NCBI RefSeq assembly: GCF_015471405.1
Contig: NZ_BLVZ01000008.1
Location: 1-64,000, forward strand
Length of the DNA: 64,000 nt
DNA from: Pseudomonas cichorii
GTDB lineage: Bacteria; Pseudomonadota; Gammaproteobacteria; Pseudomonadales; Pseudomonadaceae
Direction of reading: 5' to 3'
The notes under the pieces are model-generated. The model searched no databases. It saw only the letters and a list, made by a program, of their open reading frames with translations, and was not told the origin of the DNA. This document shows positions 35,204 to 44,139 of the stretch, in pieces (position 1 is the stretch's first letter; every line of letters starts with the position of its first letter). Made by a program: the position numbers and the translations under genes.

Positions 35204-36178
35204 ATGACCCACCCATTCGCAACACTCACTCCCGACCTCGTGCTTGATGCAGTAGAAAGCATCGGCTTTCTCAGCGACGCCCGAGTCCTGGCCCTCAACA
35301 GCTATGAAAACCGGGTCTATCAAGTCGGCATCGAAGACGAGCAGCCCCTGATCGCCAAGTTCTATCGTCCACAGCGCTGGAGCAACGAGGCGATTCTCGA
35401 AGAGCACAGCTTCACCTTCGAGCTGGCGGAGGTCGAAGTGCCAGTAGTCGCGCCTCTGGTGCATGACGGGAAAACCCTTTTCGAGCATGGCGACTTTCGC
35501 TTCACGCTGTTCCCGCGTCGTGGCGGACGAGCCCCCGAGCCGGGCAACCTCGATCAGCTCTATCGTCTGGGCCAGTTGCTGGGGCGCATCCATGCCGTGG
35601 GCGCGACCCGGCCGTTCGAGCATCGCGAAGCCCTGGCCGTGAAAAACTTCGGCCATGATTCCCTCGACTACCTGCTGACCAACGACTGCATTCCGCGCAG
35701 TCTGCTCCCGGCTTACGAGTCCGTTGCCCGCGACCTGCTCAAGCGGGTCGAAGATGTCTACGCCGCAACGCCACACAGCAATATCCGCATCCATGGCGAC
35801 TGCCATCCCGGCAACATGATGTGCCGCGATGAGATGTTCCACATTGTCGATCTGGACGACTGCCGTATGGGACCCGCCGTACAGGACATCTGGATGATGC
35901 TGGCAGGCGATCGTCAGGAATGCCTGGGACAATTGTCGGAACTGATGGACGGCTACAACGAGTTTCACGACTTCGATCCCGCCGAACTGGCACTCATAGA
36001 GCCGTTGCGCGCCCTGCGCCTGATGCATTACAGCGCATGGCTGGCAAAGCGCTGGGACGACCCGGCCTTCCCGCGCAGCTTTCCGTGGTTCGGCACCGAG
36101 CGTTATTGGGGCGACCACATCCTTGCCTTGCGCGAGCAGTTGTCAGTTCTGAACGAAGAGCCCCTGAAACTGTTCTGA
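35204..36178 (+). CDS. srkA: stress response kinase SrkA (YihE/RdoA)
   Basis: A 324-residue eukaryote-like Ser/Thr kinase of the YihE family, related to aminoglycoside phosphotransferases. E. coli SrkA limits MazF-linked death under stress and influences the Cpx response. Catalytic HGDCHPGNMM loop and IVDLDDC metal site (DFG equivalent) are intact; the ATP lysine lies in LIAKFYRP. ATG at 35204 follows GGAG; a longer frame from 35132 is rejected. In E. coli srkA precedes dsbA; here it is followed by rarD. Confidence 0.92.
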   Translation: MTHPFATLTPDLVLDAVESIGFLSDARVLALNSYENRVYQVGIEDEQPLIAKFYRPQRWSNEAILEEHSFTFELAEVEVPVVAPLVHDGKTLFEHGDFRFTLFPRRGGRAPEPGNLDQLYRLGQLLGRIHAVGATRPFEHREALAVKNFGHDSLDYLLTNDCIPRSLLPAYESVARDLLKRVEDVYAATPHSNIRIHGDCHPGNMMCRDEMFHIVDLDDCRMGPAVQDIWMMLAGDRQECLGQLSELMDGYNEFHDFDPAELALIEPLRALRLMHYSAWLAKRWDDPAFPRSFPWFGTERYWGDHILALREQLSVLNEEPLKLF

Positions 36179-36189
36179 CCCCCGCCTTG

Positions 36190-36218
36190 TGCGTCGCAAG
36201 CCCACAACCTGCGACGCA
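36190..36218. terminator. inverted repeat after srkA
   Basis: TGCGTCGCA/TGCGACGCA, 9-base arms with an 11-base loop, 11 bases past the srkA stop. There is no T tract, so its role as terminator is tentative. Confidence 0.35.
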
Positions 36219-36270
36219 TGCGCTGCCACGATAAAAACCAGAAACCTGCTGTTGAGAACAAGGACACCAC

Positions 36271-37158
36271 ATGCAAGCTGCCAACCCACGCCGTGGATAC
36301 ATTCTTGGCCTGAGTGCTTACATCATCTGGGGCCTGTTCCCGATGTACTTCAAACTCCTGGCCGCCGTTCCCGCCCTTGAGATCATCATTCACCGGGCGA
36401 TCTGGTCAGCGTTGTTCGGCTCCCTGCTGCTTCTGGTCTGGAAACATCCCGGCTGGTGGCGCGAGCTGCGCGAGAATCCCCGACGACTGGCAGTACTGGC
36501 GCTCAGCGGCAGCCTGATCGCCTGCAACTGGATGGTGTATGTCTGGGCCGTGAACAACGGACGCATGGTCGAGGCCAGCCTGGGGTATTACATCAACCCG
36601 CTGGTCAACGTACTGCTCGGGATGTTGCTGCTGGGTGAACGCCTGCGGCGGCTGCAATGGCTGGCGGTGCTGCTGGCAGCGGCCGGTGTTGCCCAGCAGG
36701 TCTGGCATGTAGGCAATCTGCCGTGGGTGTCGCTGTTATTACCGCTGACATTCGGCTTCTACGGCCTGATCCGCAAGAAAGCCCCGGTAGCGGCCCTGCC
36801 CGGCCTGGTCGTGGAAACCTGGATGCTGGTCCCGCTGGCCCTCGCCTGGCTGCTGCTCACCCCAATGGCACAAACCGCACAGCCTGAGTTCTGGACCACC
36901 AGCCAGGCGATATGGCTGGCAGCGGCCGGTCCAGTGACGCTGATTCCGCTGGTATGCTTCAACGCCGCCGCCCGCCACTTGCCCTACACCACCCTGGGCT
37001 TCCTGCAATACATCGCGCCGACACTGGTGCTGGCACTTGCGGTCCTGCTGTACGGCGAGCACCTGAACACCAGCACTATCATCACTTTCGTCTGCATCTG
37101 GATAGGCCTGGCGATCTACAGCATTGATGCCTGGCTGAATCTGCGCCGCCGCACCTGA
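36271..37158 (+). CDS. rarD: RarD, EamA-family transporter
   Basis: A 295-residue inner-membrane protein with about ten helices and two EamA repeats. The N-terminal GYILGLSAYIIWGLFPMYFKLL and EIIIHRAIWS motifs are those of RarD (named after chloramphenicol sensitivity). Drug/metabolite superfamily exporters of this group have unproven substrates. AAGGACACC precedes the ATG. Confidence 0.92.
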   Translation: MQAANPRRGYILGLSAYIIWGLFPMYFKLLAAVPALEIIIHRAIWSALFGSLLLLVWKHPGWWRELRENPRRLAVLALSGSLIACNWMVYVWAVNNGRMVEASLGYYINPLVNVLLGMLLLGERLRRLQWLAVLLAAAGVAQQVWHVGNLPWVSLLLPLTFGFYGLIRKKAPVAALPGLVVETWMLVPLALAWLLLTPMAQTAQPEFWTTSQAIWLAAAGPVTLIPLVCFNAAARHLPYTTLGFLQYIAPTLVLALAVLLYGEHLNTSTIITFVCIWIGLAIYSIDAWLNLRRRT

Positions 37159-37171
37159 TCAAAAAACATAC

Positions 37172-37212
37172 AACCCTTTGCAAGCCACGTTCTGCGTGGC
37201 CTGCAAAGGGTT
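37172..37212 (+). terminator. long inverted repeat after rarD
   Basis: AACCCTTTGCA and GCCACG pair with CGTGGC and TGCAAAGGGTT, with single-base bulges and a short TTCTG loop. It stands 13 bases after rarD and faces the convergent ACT-domain gene. Confidence 0.65.
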
Positions 37213-37221
37213 CTCCAACGG

Positions 37222-37368
37222 TTATCCACAGGCAGGTTCACCTTATTTGTGTACAAGCCATTGAAACTGTTGAATTTTTGATCAATTCCCGCAAAGCCTT
37301 GCCCGTCATGGCGCACAAGGCAATCTCCCCAGGTTATCCACAGGCGGATGCACGGTTAACTTGGATAA
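37222..37368. other. DnaA-box-like cluster
   Basis: Two exact TTATCCACA DnaA boxes stand at 37222-37230 and 37334-37342, each embedded in the same 14-base string GGTTATCCACAGGC. A third, TTATCCAA, reads on the minus strand at 37361-37368. Two exact copies of a 9-mer within 121 bases are unlikely by chance. oriC of pseudomonads lies near dnaA, which is not here, so this would be a DnaA-titrating or regulatory site if functional. Confidence 0.45.
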
Positions 37369-37394
37369 CCTGCGAACAGTGCGATAGCAGCCAC

Positions 37395-37913
37395 TCAAAT
37401 ATCCGTCTTCAACACCAATTCCACCATCAGATCATCCGCGAGGGTTTCGAGCCGGGCCTGTAGATCGTCCAGTGAAAGCGTGAGAGGCACGCCCAGTACC
37501 GCGTCGGCGTGGAACAGCAGTTCGCTGCTCATGGGTGCCGGGGTGATGTCGGTGCTCAGGCTTTCGACGTTGACGCCCTGCCCGGTCAGCAAGCGGGTGA
37601 TATCACGAACGATGCCGGGGCGGTCATTGCCGACAAGCTGCATGCTGATGGTTTTCCAGGAGCCGAGGGTTTCGGCTGTGCTTTCGGCAAGTTGCACATG
37701 AATGCCATGAACCGTCAGCACCCGCAGGGCCTGGATCAGTTCATCCTGGCTTTCAGGCGAGACGCCAACCCGCAGGATACCGGCGAATTGCCCGGCCATG
37801 CGCGACATGCGGCTCTCCAGCCAGTTGCCGCCATGATCGGCGATGCATTGGGCGATACGCTCGACCTGCCCGGGCTTGTCGGGTGCAACCACAGTGACTA
37901 CGAGATGATTCAC
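37395..37913 (-). CDS. ACT-domain protein, GcvR-like
   Basis: A 172-residue protein made of two tandem ACT domains (about 3-75 and 88-165), as in GcvR, the E. coli protein that holds back the activator GcvA of the glycine cleavage genes. VVTVVAPDKPGQVERIAQCIADHGGNWLESRMSRMAGQFAGI is a typical first ACT. No DNA-binding domain is present, so it must act through a partner or as a ligand-binding sensor. Gcv genes are not linked. Confidence 0.82.
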   Translation of the reverse strand: MNHLVVTVVAPDKPGQVERIAQCIADHGGNWLESRMSRMAGQFAGILRVGVSPESQDELIQALRVLTVHGIHVQLAESTAETLGSWKTISMQLVGNDRPGIVRDITRLLTGQGVNVESLSTDITPAPMSSELLFHADAVLGVPLTLSLDDLQARLETLADDLMVELVLKTDI

Positions 37914-38232
37914 AGGTGACTACCTCTGCTTTCAAAAAGACTCCGCCAGACCTCGGCGGGTGTCGCGAAAGTATAGGCAAGGTTCACACAAGCACTGCAA
38001 AGCGCAGAACGTGTACCGTTTTGATAATTATCTGGAACAATCGTCGTCATTTTTGAGAACATCCGGGTCGGCAGCGTGACTGGTCGTGAAACTTCAGTCG
38101 TTTGATGACATATTCATTCCCCATCGCTGCTCCTCATGTAGTATTCCGCGGCGCGCACTACATAACACCGAAACCAATAACAGAGCGCTCCTTGAGTGAG
38201 CTCGACCTGCTGAGCAGAGTGAGGCAAGTGCA
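37914..38232. other. intergenic region, about 320 bases, between gcvR-like gene and glcB
   Basis: Divergent promoters must lie here. Recognisable structure: the dyad ATGTAGT-N14-ACTACAT at 38136-38163, about 70 bases before glcB, a candidate operator. No coding sequence is evident. Confidence 0.4.
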
Positions 38233-40407
38233 ATGACTGAGTACGTTCAAGTCGGTGACCTGCAGGTCGCCAAAGTCCTGTTCGACTTCGTGCAGAACGA
38301 AGCCACCCCGGGAACCGGCGTCGATGCCGCAGCGTTCTGGGCCGGGGCGGACAAACTGATCCATGAGCTTGCGCCCAAGAACAGAGCCCTGCTCGCCAAA
38401 CGTGATGACTTGCAGGCAAGAATCGATGCCTGGCACCAGTCCAACGCCGCACAGGCCCACGACGCCTCGGCTTACAAAGCTTTCCTTCAGGAAATCGGTT
38501 ATCTGCTGCCAGAAGCGGCAGATTTCCGGATCACGACACAAAACGTCGATGAAGAAATTGCCACCATGGCCGGCCCGCAACTGGTCGTGCCGGTGATGAA
38601 TGCCCGCTTCGCCCTCAATGCCTCCAATGCACGCTGGGGCTCGCTGTACGACGCGCTCTATGGCACCGATGCCATCAGCGAAGAAGGCGGCGCCGAAAAG
38701 GGCAAGGGCTACAACAAGGTTCGCGGTGACAAGGTGATTGCCTTCGCCCGCGCCTTCCTCGACGAGGCCGCGCCCCTGGCGGCTGGCTCGCACGTGGATT
38801 CAACCGCTTACAAACTGATCGATGGCAAACTGGTCATCAGCCTCAAGGGCGGCAGCAATACCGGCCTCAAGGACGACGCGCAACTGATCGGTTTCCAGGG
38901 CGATCCTTCTGCACCGCTAGCCATTCTGCTCAAGCACAACGGCCTGCACTTCGAGATCCAGATCGATGCTTCCAGCCCGGTCGGCCTGACAGACCCGGCA
39001 GGTGTGAAAGACATCCTGATGGAAGCCGCGCTGACCACCATCATGGACTGCGAAGACTCCATCGCCGCAGTCGATGCCGACGACAAGGTCGTGGTGTATC
39101 GCAACTGGCTGGGCCTGATGAAAGGTGACCTGGCCGAAGAAGTGGCCAAGGGCGGTGAAACCTTTACCCGCACCATGAACCCCGACCGTGTCTACACCAC
39201 GCCCGAAGGCAACGAAGTCACGCTGCATGGCCGCTCGTTACTGTTCATCCGCAACGTGGGTCACCTGATGACCATCGATGCGATTCTGGACAAGCAAGGC
39301 AACGAAGTGCCCGAAGGCATTCTCGACGGCCTGCTGACCAGCCTCGCTGCGATCCATAACCTCAATGGCAATACGTCGCGCAGCAATAGCCGCAGCGGCT
39401 CCGTGTACATCGTCAAACCCAAGATGCATGGCCCGGAAGAAGCCGCATTCACCAATGAGCTGTTCGGCCGCATCGAACAAGTCCTGGGCTTGCCGCGCAA
39501 CACGCTGAAAGTCGGCATCATGGACGAAGAACGCCGCACCACGGTCAACCTCAAGGCCTGTATCCAGGCGGCGAGCGAGCGCGTGGTGTTCATCAACACC
39601 GGTTTCCTGGACCGCACGGGCGACGAAATCCACACCTCCATGGAAGCAGGCCCGGTCGTTCGCAAGGCGCAGATGAAGGCCGAAAAATGGATCGGTGCCT
39701 ACGAGAACTCCAACGTCGATATCGGCCTGAAGTGCGGCCTGCAAGGCCGGGCACAGATCGGCAAGGGCATGTGGGCCATGCCGGACCTGATGGCGGCGAT
39801 GCTGGAACAGAAAATCGCGCACCCTCTGGCTGGCGCAAACACCGCCTGGGTGCCTTCGCCTACAGCGGCAGCCCTGCACGCCTTGCACTATCACAAGGTC
39901 GACGTGTTCGCCCGTCAGGCCGAGCTGGCGCAACGAGTGCCCGCTTCGGTGGATGACATCCTCACCATTCCGCTGGCGCCACAGGTCAACTGGACACCGG
40001 AAGAGATTCAGAACGAACTGGACAACAATGCCCAGGGCATTCTTGGCTATGTCGTACGCTGGATCGATCAGGGTGTGGGTTGCTCGAAAGTGCCGGATAT
40101 CAATGACATCGGCCTGATGGAAGACCGCGCAACGCTGCGCATCTCCAGCCAGCACATGGCCAACTGGCTGCGTCATGGCGTGGTCAACGAAGCCCAAGTA
40201 CTGGAAAGCCTCAAGCGCATGGCGCCGGTGGTGGATCGGCAGAACGCCAACGACCCTCTATATCGCCCGCTGGCGCCGGACTTCGATAGCAATATCGCGT
40301 TCCAGGCCGCCATCGAGCTGGTGATAGAAGGCACAAAGCAGCCTAACGGTTACACCGAGCCGGTGCTGCATCGCCGTCGTCGGGAGTTCAAGGCTCAAAA
40401 CCGGTAG
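38233..40407 (+). CDS. glcB: malate synthase G
   Basis: A 724-residue TIM-barrel enzyme condensing acetyl-CoA with glyoxylate to malate, the second step of the glyoxylate shunt and of glycolate use. Length matches isoform G (about 720) not A (about 530). Active-site segments [32 protein letters not shown] and [13 protein letters not shown] are present. GAGGCAAGTGC precedes the ATG. It is monocistronic; an inverted repeat follows the stop. Confidence 0.96.
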   Translation: MTEYVQVGDLQVAKVLFDFVQNEATPGTGVDAAAFWAGADKLIHELAPKNRALLAKRDDLQARIDAWHQSNAAQAHDASAYKAFLQEIGYLLPEAADFRITTQNVDEEIATMAGPQLVVPVMNARFALNASNARWGSLYDALYGTDAISEEGGAEKGKGYNKVRGDKVIAFARAFLDEAAPLAAGSHVDSTAYKLIDGKLVISLKGGSNTGLKDDAQLIGFQGDPSAPLAILLKHNGLHFEIQIDASSPVGLTDPAGVKDILMEAALTTIMDCEDSIAAVDADDKVVVYRNWLGLMKGDLAEEVAKGGETFTRTMNPDRVYTTPEGNEVTLHGRSLLFIRNVGHLMTIDAILDKQGNEVPEGILDGLLTSLAAIHNLNGNTSRSNSRSGSVYIVKPKMHGPEEAAFTNELFGRIEQVLGLPRNTLKVGIMDEERRTTVNLKACIQAASERVVFINTGFLDRTGDEIHTSMEAGPVVRKAQMKAEKWIGAYENSNVDIGLKCGLQGRAQIGKGMWAMPDLMAAMLEQKIAHPLAGANTAWVPSPTAAALHALHYHKVDVFARQAELAQRVPASVDDILTIPLAPQVNWTPEEIQNELDNNAQGILGYVVRWIDQGVGCSKVPDINDIGLMEDRATLRISSQHMANWLRHGVVNEAQVLESLKRMAPVVDRQNANDPLYRPLAPDFDSNIAFQAAIELVIEGTKQPNGYTEPVLHRRRREFKAQNR

Positions 40408-40411
40408 TGGT

Positions 40412-40433
40412 TTTCGCGACTGAAGTCGCGAAA
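40412..40433. terminator. hairpin after glcB
   Basis: TTTCGCGACT and AGTCGCGAAA form 10-base arms with a 2-base centre, 5 bases after the stop. No long T tract follows. Confidence 0.45.
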
Positions 40434-40442
40434 GCTCTAAGC

Positions 40443-40532
40443 CTCAAGCTACAAGCTACAAGCTACAAGCGGCAAGTTAAGAGCACAGCGCGTACACCAC
40501 CCGCTTTTTCTTGCAGCTTGAAGCTTGTAGCT
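40443..40532. repeat. family C repeat: tandem CAAGCTA units with inverted partner
   Basis: Three to four tandem copies of a 7-base unit (AAGCTAC) on the left face CTTGCAGCTTGAAGCTTGTAGCT on the right, giving a long imperfect hairpin between convergent glcB and the response regulator. The same family occurs at 51549-51721 and 62542-62611. Confidence 0.8.
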
Positions 40533-40568
40533 CAATCTCTCCTGCACACGCCGGGAGCGACTTCAGGC

Positions 40569-41015
40569 TCAGGCCATCCCCAACTCACGCTTGACCAGCC
40601 TCACAAGCTGCTTGGTATTGAGCGGCTTGAGCAGGAAGTCCACCACGCTCAAGTGCATGGCATCGATGGCATCGCGCACGTTGGCATCGCCTGAAACGAT
40701 GATGATCGGCAAGGCGGCGCGTTCGGAATCGCGGACCTGGCGGATCAGGTCAAGCCCGTCGCAAGGCGCCATGCGCAGATCGGTGATCAACAGGCCTATG
40801 GACTGCTTGGTTTCAAGCAGCTCCATGGCGCTATTGCCACCACCGGCCGTCATGCAACTGATGTCATTGAGGCTAAGAATCTCGGCCAGCAACTCGCGAG
40901 CATCGCTGTCGTCGTCGACGATCAGCACACGCTGCGGCAAATCACGATTGGGCTGGAGCATGACCTCTGTAAGGGCATCACGCTCTTCATCGCTCAAGAT
41001 GTCGTGGTCACTCAT
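40569..41015 (-). CDS. single-domain response regulator
   Basis: A 148-residue protein that is one receiver domain with a 27-residue N-terminal extension. Acidic pair Asp34/Asp35 (LIVDDDSD), phospho-acceptor Asp79 (LLITDLRM), Ser in IIVSGD and the invariant Lys in FLLKPL are all present. With no output domain it must act by binding a partner. It lies divergent from the cNMP/CBS/DUF294 protein with a 233-base promoter region between; no histidine kinase is adjacent. Confidence 0.9.
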   Translation of the reverse strand: MSDHDILSDEERDALTEVMLQPNRDLPQRVLIVDDDSDARELLAEILSLNDISCMTAGGGNSAMELLETKQSIGLLITDLRMAPCDGLDLIRQVRDSERAALPIIIVSGDANVRDAIDAMHLSVVDFLLKPLNTKQLVRLVKRELGMA

Positions 41016-41248
41016 TACCGTCTCATCATTCCCTGGACTAATTCTGACAGCAGATCAGGTTAAACCTGCGGCGCACTTCAAAGGCTTCCCAGCCGGATAT
41101 TCGAGCGCGATCCCATGCGTTCGTCAAAACTGTTCTACAAGAACCCCGGCACCGGAGCACTACCCACAGCGTAAGACTTACGTCCAATGGGCACTGCGAC
41201 GGAAGCGGCCGACCATGACCACCAATAACAAAAACGCGGTAGACGGTC

Positions 41249-43183
41249 ATGAGCAAAGCCGACGCTTTCACCCAGGCAGGCAAGACAGCGGTGTTGCAGA
41301 ACATTCACGGCACCATGCAGTTCCTGCAAAAATTCCCGCCGTTCAATCAGATGGAAAACGCCCATCTTGCGTACCTGGTTGAACAGTGTCAGCTACGTTT
41401 TTACGCCAGCGACGAGAGCATCATCAAGCCAGCCGATGGTCCAGTAGAGCACTTTTATATCGTTAAGCAAGGGCGAGTGGTAGGGGAACGACCACATTCG
41501 GCCAAAGGCGGCACCGAAACCACCTTTGAAATCACCACCGGAGAATGCTTCCCGCTGGCGGCTCTGTTGGGCGAACGGGCAACACGTACCGAACATCTGG
41601 CAGCCGAAGATACTTTTTGCCTGCAACTGAACAAACAGGCATTCATCAAGCTGTTTGCACTGTCCACCACCTTCCGGGACTTCGCCTTGCGCGGGGTCAG
41701 CAGCCTGCTGGATCAGGTCAACCATCAAGTCCAGCAACGCGCCGTGGAAACCCTGGGCACTCAATATTCCCTGAATACCCGCCTTGGCGAATTGGCCATG
41801 CGCCATCCGGTGATGTGCAGCCCAGAAACACCGATGCGCGAAGCTGTGAAAATGATGCACGAGCAGCAAGTGGGCAGCATCGTGATAGTCGATGAGCAGC
41901 AGGCACCACTGGGCATCTTCACGCTACGCGATTTGCGCGAAGCCGTGGCCGACGTCAATGTCGACTTCAGCCAGGCGATCAAGCACACCATGAGCCCGGC
42001 GCCGTTTCACCTGAGCCCCGACGCCAGCGCCTTCGATGCTGCCATCGCCATGACCGGCCGCCACATTGCCCATGTCTGCCTGGTCAAGAGTGGACGCTTG
42101 TGCGGCGTAGTGTCAGAGCGCGATCTGTTTTCCCTGCAACGTGTGGACCTGGTGCATCTGGCGCGTACCATCCGTAATGCACCGCGGATCGAGGCACTGA
42201 CCAATCTGCGCGGCGATATTGTGCAACTGGTCGACCGGATGCTGGCTCACGGCGCCTCTTCAACCCAGATCACCCAGATCATTACCCTGCTCAACGACCA
42301 CACCGTATGCCGGGTCATCGAACTGACCCTGGAAGAGAAAGGCGATCCCGGCGTGCCTTTCAGTTGGCTGTGCTTCGGCAGCGAAGGACGGCGTGAACAG
42401 ACGCTGCACACCGATCAGGACAACGGAATCCTGTTTGAAGCCAGTGATGCCGCGCAGGCAGCGGAAATACGCGCGCTGTTGCTGCCCATCGCCGAGCGTA
42501 TCAACCAGAGCCTTGCCCAGTGCGGCTTCAGCCTGTGTAAAGGCAATATCATGGCCAGTAATCCCGAGCTGTGCCTGTCACGCAGCGAATGGTCCAGACG
42601 CTTCTCGGCCTTCATTCGCGAAGCCACACCGGAAAACCTGCTGGCATCGAGCATCTACTTCGATCTGCGGGTGGTCTGGGGCGACGAAGCCGGGTGTGAA
42701 CAATTGCGTCGCGGCATCCTCGATCAGGTTGCGGACAACCGCCTGTTCCAGCGCATGATGGCCGACAATGCCCTGCGACAGCGCCCTCCGGTCGGGCGCT
42801 TCAAGGACTTCGTGCTGGCACGCAAGGGCAGCGACAAGGACACTCTGGACCTCAAGACCGAAGGCCTGACGCCGTTTGTCGATGGTGCCAGACTGCTCGC
42901 GCTGGCCAATGGCATCGGTGCCAACAACACGCTGGAGCGACTGCGCCAACTGGTGGAACGCGAGGTCATCGACCCGCTGGACGGTGCCGCCTATGAAGAG
43001 GCTTACCACTTCATTCAACAGACCCGCATGCTGCAACATCAACTGCAAAGCCGCCAGAATCTGCCGTACTCCAACCGCATCGACCCTGACACCCTGAACC
43101 ATCTGGACCGTCGCATTCTGCGCGAGTCATTCCGCCAGGCTCAACGCCTGCAAACCAGCCTGACCATGCGTTATCAACTATGA
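41249..43183 (+). CDS. cNMP-binding/CBS/DUF294 nucleotidyltransferase-like signalling protein
   Basis: A 644-residue cytoplasmic protein with four parts: a cyclic-nucleotide-binding-like domain (about 20-145), a CBS pair (about 165-300), a GlnD-like nucleotidyltransferase domain (DUF294, about 335-470) and DUF294_C (about 500-640). The transferase motif starts at Gly377: GSEGRREQTLHTDQDNG, with the Asp pair needed for metal. This architecture suggests nucleotide-sensing control of a nucleotidylation reaction, but no target is established. Its stop overlaps the start of the DnaQ-like exonuclease (ATGA), so the two are co-expressed. Confidence 0.85.
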   Translation: MSKADAFTQAGKTAVLQNIHGTMQFLQKFPPFNQMENAHLAYLVEQCQLRFYASDESIIKPADGPVEHFYIVKQGRVVGERPHSAKGGTETTFEITTGECFPLAALLGERATRTEHLAAEDTFCLQLNKQAFIKLFALSTTFRDFALRGVSSLLDQVNHQVQQRAVETLGTQYSLNTRLGELAMRHPVMCSPETPMREAVKMMHEQQVGSIVIVDEQQAPLGIFTLRDLREAVADVNVDFSQAIKHTMSPAPFHLSPDASAFDAAIAMTGRHIAHVCLVKSGRLCGVVSERDLFSLQRVDLVHLARTIRNAPRIEALTNLRGDIVQLVDRMLAHGASSTQITQIITLLNDHTVCRVIELTLEEKGDPGVPFSWLCFGSEGRREQTLHTDQDNGILFEASDAAQAAEIRALLLPIAERINQSLAQCGFSLCKGNIMASNPELCLSRSEWSRRFSAFIREATPENLLASSIYFDLRVVWGDEAGCEQLRRGILDQVADNRLFQRMMADNALRQRPPVGRFKDFVLARKGSDKDTLDLKTEGLTPFVDGARLLALANGIGANNTLERLRQLVEREVIDPLDGAAYEEAYHFIQQTRMLQHQLQSRQNLPYSNRIDPDTLNHLDRRILRESFRQAQRLQTSLTMRYQL

Positions 43184-43893
43184 ATCTGTTTGAGTGGTTA
43201 CGACCGCGCCCGAAAAAGACACCTCTGGACAGCCATCAATTGCAGCGTCTGGCAGAACTGCCCGCCTTCGCTCAGCTCAGTGATCAACCGTTGCGCAAAC
43301 AGCGCTGGGTTGTGCTTGATCTGGAAACCAGCGGCCTGAACATGAACCGCGATCAGGTTCTGTCCATCGGCGCTGTGGTGATCGAGGATGGCGCCATCGA
43401 CCTTGGCCAGCAGTTCGAGCGCACGATTCTGCGCGTCGATCACAAAGTCAGCCCGGCTGTGCTTATTCACGGCCTGGCGCCCAGTACCATTGCGGCCGGT
43501 AGCGAGCCGGTCGAGGCTTTTCTGGACTTTCTGGAGTTCGCGGGCTCAAGCCCGGTGCTGGCTTTCCACGCACCGTTCGACCAGCACATGCTGTCCCGCG
43601 CCCTGAGAGACAGCCTGGACTATCGCTTACAGCACCCGTTCTTCGATGTCGCCGATATCGCCCCGATGCTTTGCCCGAATGCCAACCTGCGCCAGGCCGG
43701 GCTGGACGACTGGACGAACTTTTTCGGGCTGCATGCCGAAGAGCGCCACCATGCCAGCGCCGACGCGCTGGTCACGGCTGAACTGGCCTTGATCCTGTTC
43801 AGCCATGCACGCCGCCAGGGCATCGACAGCCCCGCCCGCCTGGAGGAATCCCTGGGTCAATGGCGCAGGCGCAAGCAGAACCATTCGTTTTAA
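43180..43893 (+). CDS. DnaQ-like 3'-5' exonuclease (DEDDh)
   Basis: A 237-residue exonuclease of the DNA polymerase III epsilon superfamily. Catalytic residues: Asp47 and Glu49 (LDLETSGL), Asp in FHAPFDQHML, and the His and Asp of HHASADALVTAEL (DEDDh). A 40-residue N-terminal extension precedes the domain. It is not the replicative DnaQ (no rnhA neighbour, no clamp-binding tail evident). Four-base overlap with the upstream DUF294 gene implies a shared function. Confidence 0.88.
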   Translation: MNLFEWLRPRPKKTPLDSHQLQRLAELPAFAQLSDQPLRKQRWVVLDLETSGLNMNRDQVLSIGAVVIEDGAIDLGQQFERTILRVDHKVSPAVLIHGLAPSTIAAGSEPVEAFLDFLEFAGSSPVLAFHAPFDQHMLSRALRDSLDYRLQHPFFDVADIAPMLCPNANLRQAGLDDWTNFFGLHAEERHHASADALVTAELALILFSHARRQGIDSPARLEESLGQWRRRKQNHSF

Positions 43894-43935
43894 TTCCTCG
43901 CATCACCCCTTCCTTCAGCACCTGAAATTCTGTCG

Positions 43936-43996
43936 TCGCGGGCAAGCCCCCTCCCACACATCATCATTCCAATGTGGGGGGAGGGCTTGCCCGCGA
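43936..43996. repeat. REP palindrome, family A
   Basis: TCGCGGGCAAGCCCCCTCCC and its inverted partner surround an about 15-base centre. It lies after the exonuclease gene and ends with a TTTTT tract, so it may terminate that operon. Confidence 0.8.
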
Positions 43997-44139
43997 CGCT
44001 TTTTCGATGTGAACTTTTGTTAAAAACAAAAAATACTTCACATTATTCACTCACTGATCCACTATCAGATTCACAGATCAGAACAATATCGTCCGTTTGC
44101 TGGCTCAACAGGCATCGGCACAGACTTGAGGATTGCTTC

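Noticed and set aside
37222..37368. Chromosomal replication origin
   Set aside because: DnaA boxes are present but there is no dnaA/rpmH neighbourhood, AT-rich unwinding element or dense box array.
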